Assembly (NCBI GenBank): GCA_965214435.1
Contig: OZ243960.1
Span: forward strand, 3,162,001-3,226,000
Length of the DNA: 64,000 nucleotides
Direction of reading: 5' to 3'
Origin: Rubrobacter_A sp965214435
GTDB lineage: Bacteria; Actinomycetota; Rubrobacteria; Rubrobacterales; Rubrobacteraceae
Every line of letters begins with the position of its first letter. Within the stretch, counting starts at the first letter, position 1. The position numbers and the translations under genes are program-made. Below are positions 8,887 to 17,418 of this stretch, piece by piece. The notes beneath the pieces are model-generated. The model saw nothing but the letters and a program-made list of their open reading frames with translations, did not search any database and had not been told where the DNA came from.

Positions 8887-9821
8887 TATCTACCTCCCGG
8901 AGTAGTCTGCATCCCGAAGCCCTTGATAAAGATCAAGGCTATTATCAGGCCGGTCACAAAGACGAACACCGCCGCGGCGTTGCCCACGTTAAAGAGGATC
9001 TGGCTGAGCGCCACCGTCTTGTACGCGTAAGTCGAAAGCGACTCTAACTGCCGGTCGCTCATGCCCCAGAACAGGTCGAAAATGCGCCAGGCGTCGAGCG
9101 TCCGGAAAAGGAGCGCCACCAGGATCGCGCCCTTTAACATCGGCAGCGTGATCCGGAAGAACGACTGTATCCGGCTCGCCCCGTCCACCTTCGCGGCCTC
9201 GTACACGTCGCCGGGAATGGTCTGCAAGCCCGCCAGGATCAGCAGCGCCATAAACGGCGTGGTCTTCCACACGTCCGAGAGGACGGCCCCGAATAGCAGC
9301 AGGGTGCCGTCGGTGAGTATCGGTGTATTGAGCGGCCCCCATACCACGGCCAGGTAGTTCAGCACACCTCCCTCGGGCAGGTACATCAGCCGCCACATAA
9401 CGGCCGAAACGATCAGGGGGAAAGCCCACGGCACCAAAATACCGGCCCGCACCGCGCCGCGGCCCTTGAACGCCCGGTTGATGGCGAGGGCTATCGCCAG
9501 CCCGAGCATGAACTCGATGGATACGCTGATCACGACAAAGATGGACGTATTGAAGATCGCCGACTGGAAAGCGCTGTCCTGGAACAGTACGGCGTAGTTC
9601 CTGAAACCGGCCCACGTGCCGGAGTCCCCGCCGGGCAGGTCCAGGCGGAAGCTGTAGTAGATCGAAGCCAGTACCGGGTAGAACGCTATCACCAGGATCA
9701 CCAGCAGGGTCGGTACGACCAGGTAGTAGGCGGTCCGGCGCTCCTGTTCCTTGAATTCCCGGCTCAATCCACTGAGTATTCCCCCTTTCTTCTCCGGTGT
9801 TTGTTGCGAACTGGTTGCCAT
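8886..9821 (-). CDS. Sugar ABC transporter permease (MalF type)
   Basis: First permease of the CUT1 importer, 311 aa with about six membrane helices. An EAA motif (YEAAKVDGASRIQSFFRITLP) is visible near residue 210. The cytoplasmic N-terminus carries a charged EFKEQERR stretch before the first helix. It is separated from the binding-protein gene by 72 bases that hold a strong hairpin and its own AAAGGAGGT ribosome site. Confidence 0.95.
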   Translation of the reverse strand: MATSSQQTPEKKGGILSGLSREFKEQERRTAYYLVVPTLLVILVIAFYPVLASIYYSFRLDLPGGDSGTWAGFRNYAVLFQDSAFQSAIFNTSIFVVISVSIEFMLGLAIALAINRAFKGRGAVRAGILVPWAFPLIVSAVMWRLMYLPEGGVLNYLAVVWGPLNTPILTDGTLLLFGAVLSDVWKTTPFMALLILAGLQTIPGDVYEAAKVDGASRIQSFFRITLPMLKGAILVALLFRTLDAWRIFDLFWGMSDRQLESLSTYAYKTVALSQILFNVGNAAAVFVFVTGLIIALIFIKGFGMQTTPGGR

Positions 9822-9843
9822 CTGCTGGCTACCTCCTTTCCCG

Positions 9844-9872
9844 GAGAAGGCGCTTTTTCTGTGCGCCTTCTC
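9844..9872 (-). promoter_or_regulatory. Intercistronic hairpin between binding-protein and permease genes
   Basis: GAGAAGGCGC pairs perfectly with GCGCCTTCTC around a 9-base A-rich loop (in the mRNA sense), placed between the binding-protein stop and the permease ribosome site. Such hairpins in sugar ABC operons usually protect the upstream mRNA or cause partial termination, so binding protein exceeds permease. That role is inferred here. Confidence 0.65.
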
Positions 9873-9893
9873 TTACCTTTCCCGACGACTCTT

Positions 9894-11258
9894 TCAGGTG
9901 ACCAACCGCTCTCCGAGGTCTACGATGTTGCGTATCTCCGTCTGCAGGTTCCGCGCGGCCCGCTCGGGCGGGGCGTTTCCTTGCAGAGACCGGGAGAACT
10001 GCGCGGCCATGACGAGGGATATATCCGAATAGAAGGGGCTCACCGGCCGCGTCCGCGCGGTAGTGAGCGCGTCCTGGGCAAACCGGGTCACCGGTACGTT
10101 GTCCCGGATCTCCGGGTCCCCGTAGAGATCGACCAGCGGCGGGAGGAAACCCCCTTCGAGCGCCCGGAATTTCTCGGTCTCCGGGGTGATGGCGAACTTT
10201 ATGAACTCCCAGGCGGCGTCCATCGTCTCCTGGGGAGCATCCTTGATGTAGAAGTTCCAGCCCCCGAGACCACCGGCGCTCTGCTGGCCCGGAGCGTGGG
10301 GTACCGTGGTGACCCCTATCTGTTCCACATCTATCTGGGAGAGCGCGGGGTCGGAGGCCAGCCCGTACATGTACGGCCAGTTGCGGGCAAAGACGGCGTT
10401 GCCGTTGAGGAAGCTCGCGTGCGTCTCCGGCTCTTTGTAGATGGTAACGGGCACCGGAGAAACGTTGTCCTCGATCATGCTCCGCTCCGTCCTGAGACCG
10501 GCGATAGCGTCGGGGTCGTCGACGACTACCTCCTGGTCTTCAGTCATAACCGCACCACCGTGGGTCCAGATGTACTCCAGGGCGTCCACGACGTGGCCCT
10601 CGTACTCGGCCCCCTGGAAGACGAAAGCGTTTTCGGTGCCGGTCCTGTCTCTGGTCTCCACGGCCATCTGCTTTAATTCGTCCCAGGTCTCTGGCGGGTT
10701 GGAGAAGCCGGCTTCTTCGATAAGGTCCTTACGGTAGTACAGCAGCCCGACGTCCGTAAAGAACGGCACGGCCCAGAAGTCGCCTTCGTACTGGGCGGAC
10801 TGCAGCGGAGCACTCACGAACTGCTCCCGCATCTGGGACGTAAAGCGGTCGGAGAGGTTCGTGATCCAGCCGTTCGCCGCAAGCTGGGCGGTCCAGGTCA
10901 GGTCTCCTATTATCAGGTCTATGGGCGAACTTCCGGCTTGTAGCTCGGTACGCAACTGGTTGAAGTACGACCCGGTATCGTTGGGCATCGTCCGCAACTC
11001 GAACTGGATCTCACCCTGGTACTCCCGGTTGAAACGGGCGACGACCTCATCCAGGCTCCCGGAGTTGTCCGGGCCGGAAGAGACGACCAGGCTCATGGCG
11101 CCCCCGGTCTGGTCCCCGCCGCCCCCGCCGCAACCAGCGGTACCGAGCAGAGCCGCCCCCGCGAGCCCCGCACCGCTCAACTTCAGGAAGTCCCGGCGGC
11201 TCAGACGGTTTCTACCGGGGGCCGGACTTCCTCTACCCCCGGTTCCTGTTATCCTCAC
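9894..11258 (-). CDS. Extracellular sugar-binding lipoprotein, Tat-exported
   Basis: Solute-binding component of the CUT1 importer (SBP family 1), 454 aa. The N-terminus shows a twin-arginine signal (LSRRDFLKLSG, residues 19-29), a hydrophobic stretch and a probable lipobox ending at C43, followed by a glycine linker. The mature part has the usual bilobal signature (YYRKDLIEEAGFSNPPETWDEL). Probably anchored on the outer face of the membrane. Ligand unknown; the flanking glucosidases suggest alpha-glucosides. Confidence 0.93.
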   Translation of the reverse strand: MRITGTGGRGSPAPGRNRLSRRDFLKLSGAGLAGAALLGTAGCGGGGGDQTGGAMSLVVSSGPDNSGSLDEVVARFNREYQGEIQFELRTMPNDTGSYFNQLRTELQAGSSPIDLIIGDLTWTAQLAANGWITNLSDRFTSQMREQFVSAPLQSAQYEGDFWAVPFFTDVGLLYYRKDLIEEAGFSNPPETWDELKQMAVETRDRTGTENAFVFQGAEYEGHVVDALEYIWTHGGAVMTEDQEVVVDDPDAIAGLRTERSMIEDNVSPVPVTIYKEPETHASFLNGNAVFARNWPYMYGLASDPALSQIDVEQIGVTTVPHAPGQQSAGGLGGWNFYIKDAPQETMDAAWEFIKFAITPETEKFRALEGGFLPPLVDLYGDPEIRDNVPVTRFAQDALTTARTRPVSPFYSDISLVMAAQFSRSLQGNAPPERAARNLQTEIRNIVDLGERLVT

Positions 11259-11303
11259 GACTCACACGCCTCCTTTCCCAAACTGCCGGATCAGCCCTCT
11301 TGC

Positions 11304-12488
11304 CTAGAGAATCGCCTTTTCCGACTCGCCGTCAAAGAGCTGTACCTTGCCGGAGTCTATGAACAGCCTCACCTCTCTGCCCTCTTTGGCCCCGGTCTCC
11401 GGGGAGACCCGCGCCACGAGAAGCTCGTCGCTGTTGTCGTCAACGCCGACCGCTTCCTCAGCCTCGCTGACGCTCAGGCTGCGGGCGGTCTTCCCGTCTT
11501 TGGGCAGCTCGAAGTAGATGTACTTCTCGTTGCCCATGCTTTCTATGACCTGCGGCTCCACGTCGAGGGTCGTAAAGTCTTCCGGGTTATCCGCGGTCTC
11601 CGCGTCCTCGAAGTGTTCCGGGCGGATGCCGAGCACGACCTCCTTGTTTACGTACCGGTCGAGGTTTCTGGCCTCTCCCGCCCGCTCCCGGGGGATCGGG
11701 ACGCGGGTCTCGCCGAAGACGGCCGTCAGGTTTCCGTTGTCTCTTTCGAGGTGAGCCTGGACGAAGTTCATCGCCGGAGACCCGATAAAGCCCGCAACAA
11801 AGACGTTGTTCGGATGGTCGTACATCTCCTGGGGCGGCGCTACCTGCTGCACGACGCCGTCCTTGAGCAGCACTATCCTGTCGGCCATCGTCATGGCCTC
11901 GGTCTGGTCGTGGGTGACGTAGATCGTGGTTACGCCGATGCGGTTGTGGAGCTTGGAGATCTCCGTTCGCATGTTGACCCGGAGCTTGGCGTCGAGGTTA
12001 GAGAGCGGCTCGTCCATGAGGAACGCCTTTGGGTCCCGCACTATCGCCCGCCCGAGAGCTACCCGCTGGCGCTGGCCGCCGGAGAGCGCCTTCGGCTTGC
12101 GGTCGAGAAATTCTTCGAGGCCCAGGATCTTCGCCGCCTCCTCAACCCGCCGGTTTATATTGTCTTTTTCTACCTTGCGGAGCCTGAGGGCGAACGCCAT
12201 GTTCTCCCGGACGTTCATGTGCGGATACAAGGCGTAGTTCTGGAAGACCATAGCTATGTCGCGCTCGCGAGGCGGCATGTCGTTTACTACCTCGTCCGCG
12301 ATAAATAGTTTGCCGTCCGTTATGTCTTCCAGGCCAGCGACCATGCGTAGGGCCGTTGACTTTCCACACCCGCTAGGTCCCACAAAGACAACGAACTCGC
12401 CGTCCGGGATGTCCAGGCTCATGTCCTGGATCGCCATTATGTCTTCCCCGTATACTTTCTTGATCCCGTCGAATGTTATCTCAGCCAT
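11304..12488 (-). CDS. Sugar ABC transporter ATP-binding protein (MsmK/UgpC type)
   Basis: Energises CUT1 sugar import, 394 aa. Walker A GPSGCGKST near residue 38, Q-loop NYALYPHM, signature LSGGQRQRVALGRA, Walker B FLMDEPLSNLDAK and switch His in THDQ. The C-terminal TOBE/regulatory domain is present (GIRPEHFED). First gene of the operon; GGAAAGGAG precedes the ATG. In other actinobacteria such an ATPase can serve several sugar importers. Confidence 0.95.
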   Translation of the reverse strand: MAEITFDGIKKVYGEDIMAIQDMSLDIPDGEFVVFVGPSGCGKSTALRMVAGLEDITDGKLFIADEVVNDMPPRERDIAMVFQNYALYPHMNVRENMAFALRLRKVEKDNINRRVEEAAKILGLEEFLDRKPKALSGGQRQRVALGRAIVRDPKAFLMDEPLSNLDAKLRVNMRTEISKLHNRIGVTTIYVTHDQTEAMTMADRIVLLKDGVVQQVAPPQEMYDHPNNVFVAGFIGSPAMNFVQAHLERDNGNLTAVFGETRVPIPRERAGEARNLDRYVNKEVVLGIRPEHFEDAETADNPEDFTTLDVEPQVIESMGNEKYIYFELPKDGKTARSLSVSEAEEAVGVDDNSDELLVARVSPETGAKEGREVRLFIDSGKVQLFDGESEKAIL

Positions 12489-12577
12489 TTACATGCAACT
12501 CCTTTCCCTGCCACGCACTCTCCGCGTCCCGCTACCTCCCAAAACCGCCACATTTCCCCCGGTGGCCGTTGCCCCGC

Positions 12578-12607
12578 ATTGTAAACTATCTTACTTGACT
12601 CTGTAAA
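12578..12607 (-). promoter_or_regulatory. Promoter of the sugar ABC operon
   Basis: On the minus strand TTTACA and TACAAT are separated by 18 bases, a good -35/-10 pair about 90 bases before the ATPase start. The -35 coincides with one of the GTTTACA repeats, so a protein bound there would affect polymerase. Confidence 0.6.
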
Positions 12608-12625
12608 CGAATACCTGTAAACGAA
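12579..12625. repeat. Three TGTAAAC direct repeats, putative operator
   Basis: TGTAAAC occurs at 12580, 12602 and 12616; the last two share the longer CTGTAAACGAA and are 14 bases apart. They overlap the ABC-operon promoter. They look like half-sites for a sugar-responsive regulator, but no such regulator is encoded nearby, and no palindromic arrangement is present. Confidence 0.55.
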
Positions 12626-12748
12626 GCAATCTATGCAACCGGAGCACTGACATCTAACACGCGCAATGGGCCGAGAGGTTTTTCTGAGCAAGCCGGGCCG
12701 CCCGTAACGGTGCCGGTCGCCGGGCTCGGCGGGACGACCTCCGCCGCG

Positions 12749-12777
12749 TTGCGTACTTTCCAGGACGGTCCTATACT
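12749..12777 (+). promoter_or_regulatory. Promoter of the GH31 glucosidase gene
   Basis: TTGCGT and TATACT are separated by exactly 17 bases, giving a start near 12784 and a leader of about 70 bases before the TTG start codon at 12855. Confidence 0.6.
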
Positions 12778-12854
12778 CGCAGGCTGAAGACAGACAAGGC
12801 TGAGGTTTCCAGAAAATTTGGGGCGCAGTCGCGGGTTCTACGGAAGGAGACGCT

Positions 12855-15290
12855 TTGACCGACACCTATGAGGCTCCACCGGACGCCCGCGGAGACTACG
12901 AGCCGCTCGGCGCGGCAGAACTTGTAAACCACGACGGCAACAGCGTCCGCCTGCGGGCTGGTAGTGCGACGGTCGAGGTGACGGCGCTGGCCCCGGACCT
13001 TTTCCGGGTCGGGATGTTCCCGGCGGGCCGCCCGGTAAGCTACGCTTCCGAGGCTATCGCCAAGCACGACTGGGAGGCGGTAGAGACCTCGATGTCCGGG
13101 GAGCAGGAAGTCTCTCTGGCGACCGCGGAAGCGACCGCCCACCTGCAACTAGACCCGCTGCGGTTGAGCTTTGCGGACTCTTCCGGCACCACCTTTGCCG
13201 CCGACGACCCGGAGCGCGGGATGGGTGTCGTCAAGCAGCCGTCGGCTGGCGGTATCATGGAGGCCATCGGGGACCCGGTCCGGCTGTACAAGCGCCGGGA
13301 AGAGGGCGAGCGCTTTTTCGGCTGCGGAGAGCGGACGAGCGGGCTGGATAAGACCGGTTCCTACCAGATCTTCTACAACATAGACCCGCCCGCCGGCCAC
13401 ACCGCGGCCTACAGCAACCTGTACGCTTCGATCCCGTTCTACCTCTCGATCCGGGACGGCCGGGCGCACGGCGTCTTTTTCGACAACACCCACCGGGTCG
13501 AACTGGACCTTGCCAACGAGAACGAGGAGCGGTCGTACTTCGGGGCCAATGGCGGGGACGTCGTGTACTACGTCTTTACGGGGCCGACGCCGGGGGCGGT
13601 GCTCGACCGCTACACCGAGCTTACCGGCCGCACCCCGATGCCGCCGCTGTGGGCTTTAGGAAACCAGCAGTCCCGCTGGAGCTACGAGACCGAAAAGGAA
13701 ATACGGGAGATCACCAGCCGGTTCCGCGAGCGTGACATCCCCTGCGATACCATCTACTTCGACATCGACTACATGGACGCCTTTAAAGTCTTTACCTGGA
13801 ATAAAGAAAGCTTCCCCGAGCCGGAGAAGCTCATCTCGGACCTTAAAGAGCAGGGCTTTAACGTGATAACCATCGTAGACCCCGGCGTAAAGGTTGAAGA
13901 AGGCTACCACGTATACGAGGAGGGCGTGGAGCACGACTTCTACTGCAAGACCCTGGAGAACGAGGACTACCACAACGTCGTCTGGCCGGGACTCTGCGCC
14001 TTCCCGGACTTCACGAGCCCCGAAGCGCGGGCCTGGTGGGGAGAGAAGCACCGGGTACTGCTCGACGCGGGCGTGGCCGGCATCTGGTGCGACATGAACG
14101 AGCCTTCCTTGTTCGTCCCGCCGCAGTCCTCGTTTCCGGATGACGTGGTCCACCCCGGAGGTTCCAGCGGGGAGGCGAAGCTAAACGCCCAGGTCCACAA
14201 CACCTACGGTTCGCTCATGTCCCGGGCCGTGCGGGAAGGACTGTTAAAGATCCAACCGGACAAACGGCCGTTCGTTATAACCCGTTCCGGGTACGCCGGG
14301 CTCCAGCGCCACGCCCTGCAGTGGACCGGGGATAACTCGTCTTGGTGGGAGCACCTGTGGATGAGCATGCCGCAGCTACAGAACATGGGGCTATCGGGGG
14401 TCGCGTGGGCCGGGGTGGATGTCGGGGGGTTTTTCGGGGACACCGACGGAGAGCTACTCACGCGCTTTACGGAGTTCGGCATATTTCAGCCGTTCTGCCG
14501 CAACCACTCGGCAGAGGGTACCCGCCACCAGGAGCCGTGGGTCTTCGGCGAGCCCTACGAGGGCGCAATCCGCAAGATGCTAAAGCTCCGCCAGCGGCTC
14601 TTGCCGTACCTCTACAGTCTTTTCGAGGAGTGCAACCGTAACGGGGCCCCGATCCTGCGCCCTCTCCTTTTCGAGTACCCCGGCGACGAGATAACTTACA
14701 CCGCCGACGACGAGTTCCTGTTCGGAGGCGCGATGCTCGTCGCTCCCATCACCCGTCCCGGAAAAGCCAACGAGCACCGCCACGTCTACCTGCCGGAAGG
14801 CGACTGGTTCCACTACTGGACCGGTGAAAGCTTTACAGGACCGACGCATATACTGGCCCACGCCCCGCTCGGGGAACCACCGATCTACGTGAGAGCGAAC
14901 GTGCCCGTCCCGCTCGGCCCCGAGATGAACCACGTCGGCGAGAAGCCTCTCGACCCGCTGACGGTGCTGGCCTACCCGGCAGAGGGCTCCGGGGAGTCCA
15001 TGCTCTACGAGGACTCCGGGGAGGGCTACGACTACCGGACCGGCGAGTACGCCCGGCGCAGCCTCTCCTGCGAGCGGGCGGGCGGCCACATCTCCGTCCG
15101 GCTCGGCGAACGCGAGGGGAACTTCTCCCCCGAACGCGAGCGCGTGGTGCTCGAACTCCGCGGCGTCGAGAGCCGCCCACAGAGCGTGCGGACCGGTGGC
15201 GAAGAGCCGGAGTGGAGCTACGAAGACGGCGTCCTGCAAGTCTCCTTGCAGGAAGGTTCTTCGGAGGTAACAGCGGAGATAGAACTGTAG
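12855..15290 (+). CDS. GH31 family alpha-glucosidase
   Basis: Retaining alpha-glucosidase/xylosidase family enzyme, 811 aa, without a signal peptide. N-terminal beta-sandwich, then the barrel with TIYFDIDYMDAFKVFTWN, nucleophile D413 in IWCDMNEPS, acid/base D493 in WTGDNSS, and FCRNHS. C-terminal beta domains follow. The start is a TTG preceded by GGAAGGAG at the right spacing. With the GH13 enzyme and the ABC importer it probably breaks down imported alpha-glucosides. Preceded by its own promoter at 12749-12777. Confidence 0.95.
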   Translation: MTDTYEAPPDARGDYEPLGAAELVNHDGNSVRLRAGSATVEVTALAPDLFRVGMFPAGRPVSYASEAIAKHDWEAVETSMSGEQEVSLATAEATAHLQLDPLRLSFADSSGTTFAADDPERGMGVVKQPSAGGIMEAIGDPVRLYKRREEGERFFGCGERTSGLDKTGSYQIFYNIDPPAGHTAAYSNLYASIPFYLSIRDGRAHGVFFDNTHRVELDLANENEERSYFGANGGDVVYYVFTGPTPGAVLDRYTELTGRTPMPPLWALGNQQSRWSYETEKEIREITSRFRERDIPCDTIYFDIDYMDAFKVFTWNKESFPEPEKLISDLKEQGFNVITIVDPGVKVEEGYHVYEEGVEHDFYCKTLENEDYHNVVWPGLCAFPDFTSPEARAWWGEKHRVLLDAGVAGIWCDMNEPSLFVPPQSSFPDDVVHPGGSSGEAKLNAQVHNTYGSLMSRAVREGLLKIQPDKRPFVITRSGYAGLQRHALQWTGDNSSWWEHLWMSMPQLQNMGLSGVAWAGVDVGGFFGDTDGELLTRFTEFGIFQPFCRNHSAEGTRHQEPWVFGEPYEGAIRKMLKLRQRLLPYLYSLFEECNRNGAPILRPLLFEYPGDEITYTADDEFLFGGAMLVAPITRPGKANEHRHVYLPEGDWFHYWTGESFTGPTHILAHAPLGEPPIYVRANVPVPLGPEMNHVGEKPLDPLTVLAYPAEGSGESMLYEDSGEGYDYRTGEYARRSLSCERAGGHISVRLGEREGNFSPERERVVLELRGVESRPQSVRTGGEEPEWSYEDGVLQVSLQEGSSEVTAEIEL

Positions 15291-15294
15291 AGGC

Positions 15295-16260
15295 GTGACC
15301 CGGCTCCGGAGACGCCCGCAGAAACGCCGGAGAAAGGGCCGTACCTTCCTCCGGCCCCTGATCTGGCTGCTAGCCGTAATCCTGCTCCTCGCGGCGGCCT
15401 ACCTCGGGGTCGGGTTACTGGTAGCCACCCGGCTAACAGCCGCGGATACCGGGCCTATGGACCGGACGCCGGACGCGGTCGGGCTCGACTACCGGGAGGT
15501 CCGGCTACAGAGCACGGACGGCGTAAGGCTCTCCGGGTGGTGGGTCTCCCGATCGGCTTCCGGGGCGCGGCGGGCGGCGGTCCTGGTCCACGGCTGGGGC
15601 GGGAACAAGTCCAACGATCAGGTACTGGAGACCGCCCGCATCTATGCCGACGAGGGGTTCTCGGTGCTCATGATCGACCTCCGGGGACACGGCGAGTCCG
15701 AGGCCGTCCGCCGCACTCTAGGCTACAAAGAGACGCGCGACGTGCGCGGGGCGCTCGACTGGCTGGAAGAAAGAGGCTTTGCTTCTGAAGACGTCATCCT
15801 CCACGGTTGGTCGATGGGAGCCGCGACGGTCGTCCGGAGCGCGCCGGAGGTCAGGCCGGACGTAGCGGGGGTAATCGAGGAAGCGGGGTACGCGGACCTG
15901 CCGCTACTGTTAGAGGATCAGCTACCGGAGCGGAGCCCGCTGCCGGCGCTTTTTAACTTCGGTACTTTTCTATCAGCGAAGCTGTTTTTGGGCTTTGACC
16001 CGTGGGCGGTGGTGCCGGACGAGTCCGCGGCGCGGTTGTCCGAGAGCGGGACGCCCTTGTTCGTGATCCACTCTACTACCGACGAGGTCGTGCCCTTTAC
16101 CCACGCTGGCCTGATGATGACGACCTATCCGGAGGCCACCTTCTGGCCGCTCTCCGGCTACGACCACGTCACGGCTTACACCCACCCCGAGTACCGGCAG
16201 TGGCTACTCGACTTTCTTGACGGGGTATACGGAGAGCAACCAGCAGACCAGGCCGCCTGA
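15295..16260 (+). CDS. Alpha/beta hydrolase with N-terminal membrane anchor
   Basis: 321 aa. A basic N-terminus (RRRPQKRRRKGR) is followed by one membrane segment at about residues 20-42, so the catalytic domain is probably extracytoplasmic. The fold shows VLVHGWGGNK (oxyanion region), nucleophile Ser in LHGWSMGAAT, acid Asp in STTDEVVPF and His in GYDHVTAY, a complete triad. It resembles FrsA/BAAT-type esterase-like proteins; the substrate is unknown. The GTG start lies four bases after the GH31 stop, suggesting co-transcription. Confidence 0.85.
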   Translation: MTRLRRRPQKRRRKGRTFLRPLIWLLAVILLLAAAYLGVGLLVATRLTAADTGPMDRTPDAVGLDYREVRLQSTDGVRLSGWWVSRSASGARRAAVLVHGWGGNKSNDQVLETARIYADEGFSVLMIDLRGHGESEAVRRTLGYKETRDVRGALDWLEERGFASEDVILHGWSMGAATVVRSAPEVRPDVAGVIEEAGYADLPLLLEDQLPERSPLPALFNFGTFLSAKLFLGFDPWAVVPDESAARLSESGTPLFVIHSTTDEVVPFTHAGLMMTTYPEATFWPLSGYDHVTAYTHPEYRQWLLDFLDGVYGEQPADQAA

Positions 16261-16263
16261 GCT

Positions 16264-16917
16264 TTAACTACTGTCGTGGAGCAGAATCTCCAACTCAGGG
16301 TCGGTGAAGTCCTGAACGATAAGGTAAGCGCCGCCTTTCCTCAACTCTTCCGGCTCGTGGGTGGAAGCTATACCCACGGTCGGTATTTTGGCGGCCATGG
16401 CGGAAGCGAGGCCGGAGGGCGAGTCTTCAAAGGTTACGGTGTCCGGGGCCGGGAGGTCTAGCCGCCGCAGGGCTTCCAGGTAGGGAGCCGGGTCCGGTTT
16501 GCCGGCACCGACCTCCTCGGCCAGAACTACGGGATCAAAAGCCTCGTAGAGGCCGAGAGCCTGCAGGATCGCCCGGACGTTCTCTTCCGGGGCGTTGGTG
16601 ACGAGCACCGCTGGGAGTCCTTTTTCCCGGATACGCCCGACGAAGTCCAGTAGTCCGGGGAGTGGTTCAAGTTCGCCGGTCTTTTCGCGGAACCGGGCTT
16701 CTTTGTCGTCCGCGAGTTGTCGGGCTTTGTCCGGGGAGAGGTCCGGGAGCAGTTCTTCCACGATGTCCCGGTTTACGCGGCCGCCGATCCTCCGCTGGTA
16801 GAAGTCGCGGGTTACCTCGATGCCGTAGGGTTCCAACGTTTCGACCCACGCCGGGTAGTGTAGAGAGCCCGTCTCGGCCAGCGTGCCGTCGAGGTCAAAG
16901 AGCAAAGCCTTAGCCAT
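16264..16917 (-). CDS. HAD-superfamily phosphatase (beta-phosphoglucomutase-like)
   Basis: 217 aa cytoplasmic HAD subfamily IA enzyme. Motif I DLDGTLAET, cap domain, motif II VLVTNAPEE, motif III lysine in GAGKPDP, motif IV FEDSPSG. Beta-phosphoglucomutase and sugar phosphatases share this layout, so the substrate is probably a sugar phosphate. The ATG at 16917 is preferred over the adjacent TTG since GGGGAGG lies four bases before it. It converges with the hydrolase gene, leaving only three bases between stops. Confidence 0.85.
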   Translation of the reverse strand: MAKALLFDLDGTLAETGSLHYPAWVETLEPYGIEVTRDFYQRRIGGRVNRDIVEELLPDLSPDKARQLADDKEARFREKTGELEPLPGLLDFVGRIREKGLPAVLVTNAPEENVRAILQALGLYEAFDPVVLAEEVGAGKPDPAPYLEALRRLDLPAPDTVTFEDSPSGLASAMAAKIPTVGIASTHEPEELRKGGAYLIVQDFTDPELEILLHDSS

Positions 16918-16971
16918 CAATCCTCCCCTTTTGTGGCCTAGCTGCGGAAATCCGTTATTGGATAGTTCAGA

Positions 16972-17337
16972 CTACGGATTGTAGTAGAGAACCATGTTCA
17001 GGGCGCGGGTGGCGATGAGGAGCGCCCCGATAAACAGCAGGATGAACAGGTGTCCGCGCTCGCGGCCTTTTCGCAGAGGACTCGTCTTGTACTCGGCCAT
17101 ACCGATGAGGATGGCGACCGCGCAGACCCCCCACACGAAGTAGAGCGCAAAGTACCGCAGGGCGTCGCCGGGAGACGGGTCGATAGTGGCCCAGGCAAAG
17201 GTAACGGTGACAAAGGCTGCCAGCGATAAGGAGATAACGAACAGTATCTTGTTCGATAGGCTCCGCCGCTTCCAGGCGAGCCAGTCCACGAACGCCGTGC
17301 GGAGAAACGCTAGCACCCTGGAAGATAAATTTGCCAC
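16972..17337 (-). CDS. Small membrane protein, unknown function
   Basis: 121 aa starting with GTG. Three hydrophobic segments (about residues 30-50, 62-80 and 97-115) separated by basic loops. No recognised domain. A TAATAT -10-like hexamer sits six bases before the start, so the transcript may be leaderless. Divergent from the MFS gene. Confidence 0.6.
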   Translation of the reverse strand: MANLSSRVLAFLRTAFVDWLAWKRRSLSNKILFVISLSLAAFVTVTFAWATIDPSPGDALRYFALYFVWGVCAVAILIGMAEYKTSPLRKGRERGHLFILLFIGALLIATRALNMVLYYNP

Positions 17338-17418
17338 GGCTAGATATTAACAAGCGGTCCGGTTTGCGCCGTGATCCTGGTCTCAGCCTTCTGAGTTAGC
17401 GGGGTTAGAATCGAGGCT

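Larger units (their letters stand above)
12489..12854 (+). other. Divergent intergenic control region of the sugar locus
   Basis: 366 bases without a gene between the minus ABC operon and the plus GH31 gene. It holds a minus promoter (12578-12607), three GTTTACA repeats, a plus promoter (12749-12777) and the GGAAGGAGA ribosome site of the GH31 gene. No regulator gene is adjacent. Confidence 0.7.
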
